Of a stretch of 57,936 bases of DNA, positions 43,478 through 53,249 are shown one piece after another (the stretch's first letter is position 1; the number at the start of each line of letters is the position of its first letter). The translations under genes and the position numbers were made by a program. This DNA comes from Candidatus Poribacteria bacterium (GTDB taxonomy: Bacteria > Poribacteria > WGA-4E > WGA-3G). The DNA lies in NCBI GenBank assembly GCA_026710795.1, contig JAPOQK010000090.1, positions 1 through 57,936 of the forward strand, given 5' to 3'. The notes beneath the pieces were generated by a model. That model was not told the origin of the DNA. It ran no database searches and saw only the letters and a list, made by a program, of their open reading frames with translations.

Positions 43478-43643
43478 ATTTTAATTTTTCGCTGCGTTTC
43501 GGTCAGGTGAGTTCGCTGAATAACGTTGATAGTCGTATATCTGAAGAAATCCGCAGAAAGGGAACACCCTATCAAACACCCCAAGCAAAAACACGCTGTG
43601 TTGACGTTGCGGGCTACATTTTACACAATAAGGAATTTATCCC

Positions 43644-44729
43644 ATGAATCGTGTGCTATCATTTCTATTCACTGTTTGGCGAACACATCACCGTCACGTA
43701 ACGCAACCACGCTTTTTGACATACACGGTCACCTTTTCATGTAACGCCCGTTGTATCATGTGCGATTCGTGGCGCAAACCTTCCCCGAACGATTTAAGCC
43801 TGCAAGAGATTGCGAACATTTTCGACCAACTCCCACAGATGGATGCGGTGCGACTGACGGGGGGTGAACCGTTTGTTCGGCGTGATATGCTTGAGATCGT
43901 ACATCTCACACAAGAAAAGTTGTCTCCTCTCATGCTCCATGTCACCACAAATGGGTTTCTCACCGATCGGATTGTAAAATTTTGCGAAGAACGGAAACGG
44001 GATGTCCCTCTGAGTATGCTTATTTCGGTGGATGGAATGAAGGATAAGCACAACGCAGTCCGCGGACACGATAAGGCGTGGGATTTCATCGTCAAAACCC
44101 TTGAAACCCTTGCTCCGCGCCGGAAAGAATTACGGATGAACCTCGCGGTGAATCAGACAATCGTTGACGCTGAGGGGGTTGAACACTATAAACGTCTTCG
44201 GGATTTCTTGAAACCGATGGGGATTCGGAATAACGTCGTGATGGCGTATGATGTCAGTGCAACCTATAATCTGGAAGAAGAGATTGATGTTGCGCCTACG
44301 CAGATAGGCGAATTCGCAACATTTGGCGAATTCACGCAAGAACACTTGAAAGAACTCTTCGATGAGATTGAAAAGGATTTACCGAGTTACCGCATCTTAG
44401 ACCGAATTGCGAAGAAGTATTACCTCCTCGGTATCCGAAATCGGTTGCTCGGTGACGTCGGTGCACCGAACCCGAAATGCGTTGCATTGAACTCGCATCT
44501 CCGCTTGTTTCCAGACGGGAGTGTTCCGACGTGTCAATTCAACACAAGTACGGTCGGTAATCTGCGCGATGAAAAGTTTGCTGACCTATGGGCAAATGCT
44601 AAGGTACAGAAACAGCGGGAGTGGGTAAGTAAATGCCCAGGGTGTTGGGCAGAGTGTGAAGTTTTACCGAGTGCGATTTATACCGGTGATCTCCTACAAC
44701 GAACATTTTTTCCGGGTAGTCGTACTTGA
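43644..44729 (+). CDS. Radical SAM protein with SPASM-like C-terminus
   Basis: A 361-residue protein. Cys33, Cys37 and Cys40 (CNARCIMC) bind the SAM-cleaving [4Fe-4S] cluster, followed by RLTGGEPFVRRD (the GGE motif) and SVDGMKDKHNAVRG. The C-terminal third contains Cys279, Cys297, Cys331, Cys334 and Cys338 (CVALN, CQF, CPGCWAEC), a SPASM-type pattern for one auxiliary cluster. SPASM enzymes modify peptides, proteins or sugars. AAGGAA lies about 9 nt before the ATG. It lies 166 nt after the glycosyltransferase, shares its GC-rich codon use and converges with the PhyH operon. No precursor peptide is obvious nearby. Confidence 0.85.
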   Translation: MNRVLSFLFTVWRTHHRHVTQPRFLTYTVTFSCNARCIMCDSWRKPSPNDLSLQEIANIFDQLPQMDAVRLTGGEPFVRRDMLEIVHLTQEKLSPLMLHVTTNGFLTDRIVKFCEERKRDVPLSMLISVDGMKDKHNAVRGHDKAWDFIVKTLETLAPRRKELRMNLAVNQTIVDAEGVEHYKRLRDFLKPMGIRNNVVMAYDVSATYNLEEEIDVAPTQIGEFATFGEFTQEHLKELFDEIEKDLPSYRILDRIAKKYYLLGIRNRLLGDVGAPNPKCVALNSHLRLFPDGSVPTCQFNTSTVGNLRDEKFADLWANAKVQKQREWVSKCPGCWAECEVLPSAIYTGDLLQRTFFPGSRT

Positions 44730-44747
44730 ATCTGCCGTTGCCATTTT

Positions 44748-45605
44748 TCAATTGGGGTCCGGGATCGGTAAAACGTCTTGATAGACGGGTTCCATCTTTT
44801 CTGAGTATGTATCACCCCGTACCCACATGACGGGACGGACATTTTGTCCTTCCTTTTTCGGTATCCGTTCTGCATTCGCACTGATATAATGCACTACGTT
44901 ACAACGACGAAAACGTTGACTGTGGTTATCAGTGCTTTTATGAAGGAGTTGATTGTTGAACCAAACGACTGCACCAGGCGGTACTTCAACAGCAACACCG
45001 TCTTCGTCCTTTGCATCACGAGCAATTTTAAATTCATTCTGTTGTGAACCTTCAAGGTCCACGTGTTTCAGAATGCCATATTTGTGACTACCGGGAATGA
45101 CGTATAGACATCCGTTTTCTTTATCTGCAGCATCAATAGCGGTCCAGGTTCCGACTGTCATTTCAGTTTTATACTGCCAGTTGAAATACCATTTATCTTG
45201 ATGCCATGGAAATCCTAATCCAATTTCTGGTGCTTTCCAGATATACAGATTTCCTTGACTCAGCAGATTTGGACCGAGTAAATCTACAATTGGATCCGTC
45301 AAACGAGTATCACGAACACGTTCAAGGAATTCAGGACAATAACAACTCACATGATGGATTTTGTGCATGGCATGAATACCAGATGCGTCAATTTTTCCGT
45401 CTCTTACCAGTGCGTTTTGATCAATATTCGCGGTGGGAAAGGTTCGTTTTCCTTCAGCAATATCATCAGCGATTTTGCGTAGAATGTCGTTTTCTTTCTC
45501 TGTAAAAACGTCATGACGGACAATGTAGCCGTTTTCTTCCCAGAATATTTTTTCTTCATGTGTAAGAGAGAATTTCCGTTCTAATTCTGTTTTATCTGAT
45601 TTCAT
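44748..45605 (-). CDS. PhyH-family oxygenase, tandem paralogue A
   Basis: A 285-residue Fe(II)/2-oxoglutarate oxygenase. His135 and Asp137 (PWHQDKW) and His222 (LLHKST) are the likely iron ligands; Arg231 (SQRFRRC) should bind 2-oxoglutarate. NGCLYVIPGSHK and WEENGYIVRHDVF are shared with the three paralogues upstream. Its ATG overlaps the preceding stop by one base (TAATG), so translation is coupled. It is the last gene of the operon, ending 18 nt from the convergent radical SAM gene. The substrate is unknown. Confidence 0.87.
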   Translation of the reverse strand: MKSDKTELERKFSLTHEEKIFWEENGYIVRHDVFTEKENDILRKIADDIAEGKRTFPTANIDQNALVRDGKIDASGIHAMHKIHHVSCYCPEFLERVRDTRLTDPIVDLLGPNLLSQGNLYIWKAPEIGLGFPWHQDKWYFNWQYKTEMTVGTWTAIDAADKENGCLYVIPGSHKYGILKHVDLEGSQQNEFKIARDAKDEDGVAVEVPPGAVVWFNNQLLHKSTDNHSQRFRRCNVVHYISANAERIPKKEGQNVRPVMWVRGDTYSEKMEPVYQDVLPIPDPN

Positions 45606-46468
45606 TATTCCTCCATTTCTTCAGGGATAGGTAAAGCATCACGATAAACAGGTTCCATCTTCTCTGAGTATGTATCCCCCCGAACCCACATGACAGGTTT
45701 GATATGATTTATGTTCTTATACGGCAGACGTTCTGAATCCGCACTGATATAATGAGCAACACTACATCTGCGAAACCGGCTACTGTGGTTATCAGTGCTT
45801 TTATGAAGGAGTCGGTTGTCGAAAAAAATGACACTCCTCGGTGGCACTTCAACAGCAACCCCGTCTTCGTCCTTGGCACCGAGTGCCTGTTTAAACTCAT
45901 TCTGTTGTGAGCCTTCGAGGTTCTCATGATCAAGTACGCCGTCCTTGTGGCTACCCGGGATAACGTATAGACACCCATTTTCTAAATCTGCGGCATCAAC
46001 GGCTGTCCATGTGCCGACTGTCTTGTCCGTTTTATATTGTCTATTAAAATACCATCTATCTTGATGCCATGGGAAACCAAGACCAATTTTTGGAGGTTTC
46101 CAGATATATAGATTGTTGAGACCGAGGATATTTGGACCTATTAAGTCAACGACGGGATCGGTAAGACGCGGATCACGCGTGCGCTCAAGGAACTCAGGTG
46201 AATAATTATTTATATGATGAATACAGTGCATCGCATAGGTACCCGATGCTTCAGTTTGTCCGTCTCTGACCAAGGCATTTTGGTGGATATTTTTCGCGCG
46301 GAAGGGGCGTTTTCCAGTGGCGATGTCATCTGCGATCTGTGCCAAAAAGTCATTTTCTTCTTCTGTAAAAACATCGTAACGGATAAAGTAGCCGTTCTCC
46401 TCCCAAGAGGATCGTTCTTCAGCGGTTAGTCTAAATTTCCGTTCTTCAGGTGTTGTATTTGTATCCAT
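45605..46468 (-). CDS. PhyH-family oxygenase, tandem paralogue B
   Basis: A 287-residue member of the same paralogue set (PWHQDRWYFN, NGCLYVIPGSHKDG, LLHKSTDNHSSRFRRC). I chose the ATG at 46468, seven bases after the pectate lyase stop. The frame is open a further 33 codons into the pectate lyase gene, but that extension has no counterpart in the paralogues, which all start just before a KFxLTxEE segment. AGGA lies about 12 nt upstream inside the previous gene. It is most like paralogues C and D. Confidence 0.85.
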   Translation of the reverse strand: MDTNTTPEERKFRLTAEERSSWEENGYFIRYDVFTEEENDFLAQIADDIATGKRPFRAKNIHQNALVRDGQTEASGTYAMHCIHHINNYSPEFLERTRDPRLTDPVVDLIGPNILGLNNLYIWKPPKIGLGFPWHQDRWYFNRQYKTDKTVGTWTAVDAADLENGCLYVIPGSHKDGVLDHENLEGSQQNEFKQALGAKDEDGVAVEVPPRSVIFFDNRLLHKSTDNHSSRFRRCSVAHYISADSERLPYKNINHIKPVMWVRGDTYSEKMEPVYRDALPIPEEMEE

Positions 46469-46475
46469 TCGTTGA

Positions 46476-47522
46476 TCATTCCTTTGGTAGCTTGTACTTT
46501 TCTTTCCACCGTGGGTACTCATCTGCGAGGAGTTTGGCTGCCCAGTTCCCGTAGTAGTCGTATCCACCGCGGCGTTCCTGTCCGATCTCAGATAACGAGT
46601 AGCGGACCACCGAGTCGCGGTCGAGAAAGATTGGACGGTTGCTGCCGAGTTCGTAGAAACGCGCCCAGAGCGGTCCCGCGTCGGGGTCCGCTACGATCCG
46701 TGTATCCTTCTGCCCCTCTGCATCGGTAAACTCGTCAAAACGCATGCCGTGGATAGTGACGTTCCTGAACCACTCAACGGATCCTTCGACAGCGGCGATA
46801 ATCTCTGGAGTGGGTTCTTCGAGTGACATCAGGAATCGCACGACACGGGCACTTTCGGCACCAGAGAGCGACGGTGGCTCATAGGAACGTGCCCACGCAG
46901 GCGCAAGCGTTTTCTCGTCATGCTGCGCGCACCAGGCTGTGAGTTTGCCATTCTGCTTGATTTGCGTGCGCAGGATGCAGTCAATGCCTTTGGTTAAAGC
47001 AGCTTCAACCTTAGTGCGGTCTTCCGTTTTCAGGAACTGATAGTCGGAAGATTCAGAGACATCCCGGAGAAGTCCGAGAATGCGGGACATAACATCGTCA
47101 TTGAACGTGATGTGACGACGGTAACCTTTGCTTAGTGGATAAAACTGAGGCCATCCACCATTCGGGTATTGCGCCTCAAGGATATGAGAAAGACCTTTGA
47201 GAAATGCTTGTTCGTAGCGCGGCTCGTTTGTCGCACGAAACGCACGGGCAAGAAACCGTAGTTCGTCAATGGTTGCACCGTTGTCGAACGTTGCGTGCAG
47301 ATCCTCAATTTTACCATCAAACGGCTCAGATGCCGTATCTCTAATCTTGGGCCAACCGCCGAGCGGTGTCTGCCAAGTGAGAACGTTGTCGGCAATACGA
47401 CGACCTTCCTCCTTCTGAAACCATTCAAGAGACTGCTTCGCATATCGGGAAGGAACGTTTGCATCGGAAGATGACAGAAGCAAAAGAAGTAAGAGAAGAA
47501 TGGTAATAAATCGTAGTTTCAT
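46476..47522 (-). CDS. Secreted polysaccharide lyase family 10 pectate lyase
   Basis: A 348-residue exported enzyme. Residues 1-21 are a signal peptide (a run of leucines, then SSSDA). WQTPLGGWPK, HITFNDDVMSRIL and SYEPPSLSGAESA are the characteristic PL10 segments; the Asp residues of FNDD bind calcium and the Arg before SYEPP is near the catalytic site. It should cleave polygalacturonate by beta-elimination outside the cytoplasm. The gene splits the PhyH run and is more GC-rich than its neighbours, so it may have been inserted from elsewhere. Co-transcription with sugar-acting oxygenases would make sense but is inference. Confidence 0.87.
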   Translation of the reverse strand: MKLRFITILLLLLLLLSSSDANVPSRYAKQSLEWFQKEEGRRIADNVLTWQTPLGGWPKIRDTASEPFDGKIEDLHATFDNGATIDELRFLARAFRATNEPRYEQAFLKGLSHILEAQYPNGGWPQFYPLSKGYRRHITFNDDVMSRILGLLRDVSESSDYQFLKTEDRTKVEAALTKGIDCILRTQIKQNGKLTAWCAQHDEKTLAPAWARSYEPPSLSGAESARVVRFLMSLEEPTPEIIAAVEGSVEWFRNVTIHGMRFDEFTDAEGQKDTRIVADPDAGPLWARFYELGSNRPIFLDRDSVVRYSLSEIGQERRGGYDYYGNWAAKLLADEYPRWKEKYKLPKE

Positions 47523-47553
47523 GATAACGTCCTTTCGTTAATAGTCAATTGGG

Positions 47554-48402
47554 TTATAGAATTGGTATAACGTCCCGTTGAACTTCATTTCCCATTGCAG
47601 GAAAGGTTTTACCACGTATCCACATAGGGGGTCGTTTTTCATTTACCGCCTCAGGACGGGTCCATTCAGCATCTGCTCTCATGTAGTGTGCTATATTTGC
47701 TCGTCTAAAACGTGAACTGTGGTTATCCGTGCTTTTATGTAAGACTTGACTATTAAACCAGATGACCGCGCCAGCAGGGATTTCAACAGCAACACCATCT
47801 TCATCACGAGCACCTTCTGCCTGTTTAAATTCACCTTGTTGTGAACCTTCAAGTTCCTTATGTTCACGAACACCCTGCTTATGGCTACCGGGAATAACGT
47901 ATAGACACCCGTTTTCTTTATCAGCTGCGTCAATCGCAGACCATGTTGCGACGGTCGTCCCAGTTTTATATTGATGGTTAAAATACCATTTATCTTGATG
48001 CCACGGAAACCCTAATCCGATTTTTGGCGGTTTCCAAATATAAAGGTTGTTGAGACCAAGAAGATCTGGACCGAGGATATCTACAGCGGGGTCGGTTAGA
48101 CGCGGATCGCGCGTACGCGCGAGGAATTCTGAACAATTACAACTCACATATTGGATGTTGTGCATCGCGTGGATGCCTTGTGCTTCGATTTCACCGTCTC
48201 TGACTAAAGCATTTTCAAAGATATGATAGTCTGGGAAGGGGATTTTGCCAGCAACAATGTCATCAGCGATTTGTGCTAAGATGTCGTTTTCTTCTTTTGT
48301 AAAAACGTCGTAACGGACAAAGTAGCCGTTCTCTTCCCAAGAGGATCGTTCTTCAAGGGTCAGGCTAAACTTCAGTTGATCGGATGTTGTATTTGTGTTC
48401 AC
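47554..48402 (-). CDS. PhyH-family oxygenase, tandem paralogue C
   Basis: A 282-residue paralogue (PWHQDKWYFN, NGCLYVIPGSHKQG, VLHKSTDNHSSRFRRA). The start is a GTG directly after the preceding TAA, with GGAG inside the end of the previous gene, indicating coupled translation. The residues around the active site are almost the same as in paralogues A, B and D, so the substrates are probably related. The pectate lyase gene follows 31 nt later. Confidence 0.87.
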   Translation of the reverse strand: MNTNTTSDQLKFSLTLEERSSWEENGYFVRYDVFTKEENDILAQIADDIVAGKIPFPDYHIFENALVRDGEIEAQGIHAMHNIQYVSCNCSEFLARTRDPRLTDPAVDILGPDLLGLNNLYIWKPPKIGLGFPWHQDKWYFNHQYKTGTTVATWSAIDAADKENGCLYVIPGSHKQGVREHKELEGSQQGEFKQAEGARDEDGVAVEIPAGAVIWFNSQVLHKSTDNHSSRFRRANIAHYMRADAEWTRPEAVNEKRPPMWIRGKTFPAMGNEVQRDVIPIL

Positions 48403-49260
48403 TTATGCTCCTTCGGATTCTGCAATGGGTAAAGGATTACGGTAGACACCCTCAGACAGCGTTGGGTATATTTTACCTCTAACCCACATGAGAGGACGCA
48501 TATAATTCTTATGTGGAACTCGTTCTGCCTTTGCACTGATATAATGTGCAATGTTACTTCGTCTAAAGCGTTTACTGTTGTTAACAGTACTCTTATGAAG
48601 GATTCGGTTGTCAAAAAAAATAACACTTCCCGGTTGCAATTCAACTGCAACCCCATCTTCATCTCGGGCACCGACTGCCTGTTTAAACTCCTGTTGTTGT
48701 GAACCTTCAAGATCGATATGCTCAAGAATGCCGATTTTGTGGCTACCGGGGATAACGTATAGACACCCGTTATCTTTATCTGCTGCATCAATCGCAGTCC
48801 ACGTTCCAACCGTGGTTTCAGTTTTGAACTGAGGTTGAGTATACCATCTATCTTGATGCCACGGGAAACCTAATCCGATTTTTGGCGGTTTCCAAATATA
48901 GAGGCTATTGAGACCGAGGATATCTGGACCGAGAATGTCAACAACGGGGTCTGTTAGCCGCGAATCACGTGTACGTCCAAGAAATTTAGGAGAATAAAGA
49001 TTCATTTGATGGATACTGTGCATCGCGTGGATACCCGATGCTTCAACTTTTCCATCTCTCACTAATGCGTTCTGAAAGATACGGTGGGTTGGGAAGGGGA
49101 TTTTTCCTATAGCTATGTCATCAGCTACTTGACTTAAGATCTCGTTTTCTTCTTTTGTAAAAACGTGATAACGTATAAAATATCCGTTTTCCTCCCAAGA
49201 TGTTTTTTCTTCAGGCGTTAGTCTATTCCTTCGTTTTTTAAATGTATTAACAGTGGACAC
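48403..49260 (-). CDS. PhyH-family oxygenase, tandem paralogue D (first of the operon)
   Basis: A 285-residue paralogue (PWHQDRWYTQ, NGCLYVIPGSHKIG, ILHKSTVNNSKRFRRS). All iron and 2-oxoglutarate ligands are kept. The N-terminal MSTVNTFKKRRNRL differs from the others in charge. AGGAG lies about 6 nt before the ATG. The operon promoter should lie in 49261-49411; no clear sigma-70 or ECF-type element stands out there. Confidence 0.85.
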   Translation of the reverse strand: MSTVNTFKKRRNRLTPEEKTSWEENGYFIRYHVFTKEENEILSQVADDIAIGKIPFPTHRIFQNALVRDGKVEASGIHAMHSIHQMNLYSPKFLGRTRDSRLTDPVVDILGPDILGLNSLYIWKPPKIGLGFPWHQDRWYTQPQFKTETTVGTWTAIDAADKDNGCLYVIPGSHKIGILEHIDLEGSQQQEFKQAVGARDEDGVAVELQPGSVIFFDNRILHKSTVNNSKRFRRSNIAHYISAKAERVPHKNYMRPLMWVRGKIYPTLSEGVYRNPLPIAESEGA

Positions 49261-49411
49261 ATCTTCTCCTGAATGGATAATCTATTCAGATAAAGAATCA
49301 ATGTGAATACAACCCATACTTAGTATATGAAGTCATACTACAGAAATCTGTTATGCTATACGTCTGAAGTTTGTCTGTAGTCGTCAGAAAGCAACTACAG
49401 ACGCATATATA

Positions 49412-50065
49412 TTACATTGAAAAACTACCGACAAAGACGTTATTCGCTGTACCCCCTTGCTGCCAATTTACAGGTAGGTAATTGTCTTTGTAACTATAGA
49501 TTTCCGACTTTCCGACAATCACATCTCTAACTTCTATCAGTGGGTCATACCATATTTGATGTGGTTGTGTGCATTTGGCACATGGGTAACGATTCAAAGA
49601 TAATGACAGTATTTTCTCAACAGAGACATCATATTTTGTTCCCTTTTTTGTATATTTAATGGGAACGATTTTTGTTGCTACAACTTTGCCTAAAACGTCA
49701 AAACTATTGGTAGTCAACATTTTGCTGATTGCAGTGTATTGTTCTGGTGTGGCTTTGCTATCCACATACAACACACTTCTGCGGGTATCATTGTCTATGG
49801 CAAGGTTGTTTTTTGCGCTAATGACAGCGACTACGGTTAATCCATCTAACTTTACGTTATTCCAACTACCACGATGGATGTTCCATATCAAGGTTGCCTC
49901 TTTACCACCTTCAACATATTCAGAACCGAAATGGCATGCACCTACATAAACACTTGCTGAACGAACTTCAATATACTCACCTTGTACATTCGGGTTTTCT
50001 GTTGCTAATGCAAATCCAGCTATAATTACCAGTACTATTGTGGAAAAGAATAATACACTTCTCAT
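49412..50065 (-). CDS. Exported DUF1326-like protein
   Basis: A 217-residue protein with a signal peptide (LFFSTIVLVIIAGFALA, then TENPN). QGEYIEVRSASVYVGACHFG, ATLIWNIHRGSW and LDGLTVVAVISAKNNL resemble the DUF1326 family, whose function is unknown. A CAKC pair near residue 165 could bind a metal or form a disulfide. AGGGAG lies 9 nt before the ATG. It appears monocistronic, between the PhyH operon and the folK end of the lipid cluster. Confidence 0.72.
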   Translation of the reverse strand: MRSVLFFSTIVLVIIAGFALATENPNVQGEYIEVRSASVYVGACHFGSEYVEGGKEATLIWNIHRGSWNNVKLDGLTVVAVISAKNNLAIDNDTRRSVLYVDSKATPEQYTAISKMLTTNSFDVLGKVVATKIVPIKYTKKGTKYDVSVEKILSLSLNRYPCAKCTQPHQIWYDPLIEVRDVIVGKSEIYSYKDNYLPVNWQQGGTANNVFVGSFSM

Positions 50066-50176
50066 AGCATTATCTCCCTTAAGTTATCTGTTTTTTATTC
50101 AATAACATGAAAAGTTGATTAAATTATACCTATAATTGATTTATATTTCAAGAACATTTATACACACTTTATTACG

Positions 50177-50686
50177 TCATTGATTCAATGAAAGATCAAC
50201 TTCCTCACATTTTACAATTGATTGATCTATATCAAGGTTATTGAGTATATCTGTGATTGTTCTTTTAGCAATTGGATGTAACAGGTCGGGAGCGAGTTCA
50301 GCTAAAGGGACAAGTACGAATTTGCGATGGTGCATTTCTGGATGAGGGATAGTTATTTTTTCAGTTCTTATGCAGACATTTTCATAGATCAAAATGTCCA
50401 AATCAATTTCTCTCGGTCCCCAACGAGACCGGTGCTGTCTACCTACTAAGGTTTCAATATGTTTTAAAGTATGTAGGAGAGTAAGGGGAGGAAGGTCTGT
50501 TTGTATTTCAATGACACCATTCAGAAAATCATCTTGGACATCATATCCAACAGGTGCAGTTTTGTAAATAGAAGAAATTTGGTGTAAAGTAATTCCTTCA
50601 GTTTGCGATATTGCATCAATTGCGTTTTGAATATAATTAAGCCTGTCTCCAATGTTGCTACCAAAGCCGATGTATGCTGAATGCAC
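50177..50686 (-). CDS. folK: 2-amino-4-hydroxy-6-hydroxymethyldihydropteridine pyrophosphokinase (HPPK)
   Basis: A 169-residue enzyme of folate synthesis that transfers pyrophosphate from ATP to hydroxymethyl-dihydropterin. [12 protein letters not shown] at the N-terminus, [15 protein letters not shown] with the two magnesium-binding Asp residues, and [18 protein letters not shown] are diagnostic. The start is a GTG (50686), which gives the normal family N-terminus; the ribosome-binding site is weak. It lies 51 nt after fabF on the same strand. folP and folB are not nearby. Confidence 0.95.
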   Translation of the reverse strand: MHSAYIGFGSNIGDRLNYIQNAIDAISQTEGITLHQISSIYKTAPVGYDVQDDFLNGVIEIQTDLPPLTLLHTLKHIETLVGRQHRSRWGPREIDLDILIYENVCIRTEKITIPHPEMHHRKFVLVPLAELAPDLLHPIAKRTITDILNNLDIDQSIVKCEEVDLSLNQ

Positions 50687-50737
50687 AAGATTATGGAATA
50701 TTTTATGTTGATAAAGGAAACAGAGACTAACTTAGGA

Positions 50738-51976
50738 CTATCCAGTAAATTTTCGTAAAACTAAACAAGTATTATGTCCACCGAAACCAAAAGCGTTAGA
50801 TAGTGCCACTTCAAACTTAGAATCTCGACTTTCATTGGGTACACAATCCAAGTCACAGTCTTCATCTGGAACTTCGTAATTGATGGTTGGTGGAATAAAT
50901 CCTTTCTCCATCCCGCCGATACAAGCGATTAGTTCAACTGCGCCAGCCGCACCGAGGAGATGTCCAACCATAGATTTCGTAGAACTGATCGGGATTTTGT
51001 AAGCACGTTCACCGAATAACGATTTAATCGCGTTAGTTTCTGCGACATCACCTTGTGGTGTAGATGTACCGTGTACATTGATATATTCAACTGCATCTGT
51101 TGGGAGTTTAGCGTCACTAAGCGCAAATTCCATGGCTTTCGCAGCTCCTTCACCATTTTCCGGTGGACTCACCATATCACTTGCATCCGATGTCATTCCA
51201 AATCCCACTATTTCAGCATATATATAGGCACCACGTTCTATCGCGTGTGAAAGTGATTCAAGAATAAGAATTCCTGCACCCTCCCCCATAACAAACCCAT
51301 CACGGTCTTTATTAAATGGACGAGAAGCACGTTCAGGTTCATGATTGCGTTCAGACATTGCCCGCATTGAACAGAATCCTCCAAAAGCCAAAGGTGTAAT
51401 TGCTGACTCTGCTCCTCCTGTAAACATTACATCTGCATATCCATGTTGAATTAATCGAAACGATTCACCCATAGAATGATTAGATGATGCACAAGCGGTG
51501 ACTGCTGCTGAATTTGGACCTTTGAGGTTAAAGTGTATTGAGACTTGACCAGATGCCATGTTTATTATCATGAACGGTACGAGAAAAGGACTAACGCGTT
51601 TTGGTCCTCTTTCGATTAGTGTTTTCGCATTTTCCTCAAGCACACCAATTCCACCGACACCAGATCCTATTTGTACACCTGCACGGTAATGGTCTATTTT
51701 GGATAGATCCAGACCAGAATCCTCGTGTGCCATTATCGAAGCTGCTAATGCGTATTTAATGAATTCTGGAAAACGAGATGCAGATTTTGTATCCAGATAT
51801 TTCTCCGCTTGAAAATCATTGACTTCAGCGGCAATCTGAGTACGATATTTGCTTGCATCGAATGAGCGTAATGACCCAATTCCATTTTTACCGATTGCAA
51901 GCGCATCCCAATATTCTTCTTTCGTGTTGCCGATTGGATTGACAACTCCGATTCCTGTAATTACTACACGCTCCAC
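50738..51976 (-). CDS. fabF: 3-oxoacyl-[acyl-carrier-protein] synthase II
   Basis: A 412-residue condensing enzyme that elongates acyl-ACP with malonyl-ACP. The nucleophile Cys lies in [16 protein letters not shown]; the two catalytic His are in [12 protein letters not shown] and [15 protein letters not shown]. The C-terminal [14 protein letters not shown] is typical. I chose GTG 51976 because AGGA lies 8 nt upstream and the protein then starts [10 protein letters not shown] as in the family; a TTG at 51997 would overlap that site. It follows acpP. Confidence 0.95.
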   Translation of the reverse strand: MERVVITGIGVVNPIGNTKEEYWDALAIGKNGIGSLRSFDASKYRTQIAAEVNDFQAEKYLDTKSASRFPEFIKYALAASIMAHEDSGLDLSKIDHYRAGVQIGSGVGGIGVLEENAKTLIERGPKRVSPFLVPFMIINMASGQVSIHFNLKGPNSAAVTACASSNHSMGESFRLIQHGYADVMFTGGAESAITPLAFGGFCSMRAMSERNHEPERASRPFNKDRDGFVMGEGAGILILESLSHAIERGAYIYAEIVGFGMTSDASDMVSPPENGEGAAKAMEFALSDAKLPTDAVEYINVHGTSTPQGDVAETNAIKSLFGERAYKIPISSTKSMVGHLLGAAGAVELIACIGGMEKGFIPPTINYEVPDEDCDLDCVPNESRDSKFEVALSNAFGFGGHNTCLVLRKFTG

Positions 51977-52005
51977 AAGACTGATCCTTTTCTTCAATGT
52001 ATTAG

Positions 52006-52032
52006 GAGGGCATGAAATAGATATATGCCCTC
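52006..52032 (-). other. Hairpin between acpP and fabF
   Basis: GAGGGCAT (52006-52013) and ATGCCCTC (52025-52032) form a perfect 8-bp stem in the acpP-fabF spacer. No U-tract follows on the minus strand, so it looks like an mRNA stabiliser or attenuator rather than a full terminator, and could set the acpP to fabF ratio. Confidence 0.55.
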
Positions 52033-52056
52033 ATTAGAGACATTTACTAAAAATAC

Positions 52057-52290
52057 CTAAACATGTTCATCAAGGTAATCAAGGGCATCTTGAACAGTTT
52101 GTATCTTTTCAGCATCACTGTCAGGGATTTCAAGGTCAAATTCCTCTTCAAGTGCCATGACCAATTCAACAGTATCAAGTGAATCAGCACCCAAGTCTTC
52201 CATGAAAGAAGCATCTGGTGTTACGTTATCTGCTGCAATACCAAGCTGATTTGCTATAATTTCTATAAGACGTTTTTCATTTGTTGCCAT
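52057..52290 (-). CDS. acpP: Acyl carrier protein
   Basis: A 77-residue acidic four-helix carrier. Ser in [20 protein letters not shown] takes the 4'-phosphopantetheine arm that carries growing acyl chains. Length and motif match AcpP exactly. The AGGAG site lies about 13 nt from the ATG, longer than usual. It sits 182 nt after fabG and 80 nt before fabF, with a hairpin in the latter gap. Confidence 0.97.
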   Translation of the reverse strand: MATNEKRLIEIIANQLGIAADNVTPDASFMEDLGADSLDTVELVMALEEEFDLEIPDSDAEKIQTVQDALDYLDEHV

Positions 52291-52472
52291 TTTAGAATTT
52301 TAACTCCTATGATGGGAGGGATATAACAATTATAATATACTTATGTCTAATCCACACCCAGAATTCAAATAATTATTCAACTTTAGGACAAGTTGATAGT
52401 TGACCTGTCCATACTGTTTACCAATATAAATATAACATATTTCTGCATATAGCAGGAAATTAAGATTGTGAG

Positions 52473-53249
52473 TTACATCACCATTCCACCGTCAACCTGT
52501 ATAGTCTGTCCGGTGATATAGCGTGCAGCATCTGATGCTAAAAAACAGACAACGTCTGCAACATCGTCGGGTGTACCAAAATTTTGTAATGGAATAAGTT
52601 CGAGTAATTTGTTTTGGAATTCTTCTGGTATTTTCGCTGTCATATCCGTTGTAATAAATCCTGGTGCTATAGCATTTACAGTGATTCCGCGTGTTCCTAC
52701 CTCTTTTGCGGTTGTTTTTGTCAAACCGATAATGCCAGCCTTTGCAGCTGCATAACTCGCTTGTCCCGGATTCCCCATCAATCCGATGACTGATGATATG
52801 TTGATGATACGACCACTTTTCTGACGTATCATTGGACGAAGAACAGCACGGGTACAATACATAGTTCCTGTAAGGTTTGTTTGTAATACTGCTTCCCAGT
52901 CTTCATCTTTGAGACGCATGAGCAACATATCACGTGTAATTCCTGCGTTGTTTACAAGGATATCAATTTGAGAAAACTGTTCTACAGTTTGTTCAACAAG
53001 TGATTCGACATCTTCCTTTATTGAAATATCTGCAACCACCGCATGTGTATTATACCCATCATTTTTCAATGCCTTCGCAGTTTGGTTAATACTTTCGGTT
53101 GAACGCGAACAGATGACAACGTTTGCACCAACTTCACATAATCTATGAGCAATTGCTGCTCCTATCCCACGTGATGCTCCTGTAACAATCGCTGTCTTTC
53201 CACTTAAAAGATTCTCAGCAAAAACATTCTGTTCAGTTGGATTCTCCAT
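52473..53249 (-). CDS. fabG: 3-oxoacyl-[acyl-carrier-protein] reductase
   Basis: A 258-residue short-chain dehydrogenase that reduces 3-oxoacyl-ACP with NADPH. TGASRGIGAAIA binds the cofactor; NNAGITRD, the Ser of INISSVIG and YAAAK make up the active site. The C-terminal GQTIQVDGGMVM is typical FabG. The ATG overlaps the fabD stop by one base (TAATG), so the two are translationally coupled. The N-terminus is ~10 residues longer than usual. Confidence 0.96.
   Translation of the reverse strand: MENPTEQNVFAENLLSGKTAIVTGASRGIGAAIAHRLCEVGANVVICSRSTESINQTAKALKNDGYNTHAVVADISIKEDVESLVEQTVEQFSQIDILVNNAGITRDMLLMRLKDEDWEAVLQTNLTGTMYCTRAVLRPMIRQKSGRIINISSVIGLMGNPGQASYAAAKAGIIGLTKTTAKEVGTRGITVNAIAPGFITTDMTAKIPEEFQNKLLELIPLQNFGTPDDVADVVCFLASDAARYITGQTIQVDGGMVM

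Noticed and set aside
46469..46567. N-terminal extension of PhyH paralogue B into the pectate lyase gene
   Set aside because: The extra 33 codons overlap a better-supported gene and have no counterpart in the three paralogues.
52006..52032. Intrinsic terminator between acpP and fabF
   Set aside because: A good stem but no U-tract on the minus strand; kept only as a hairpin.
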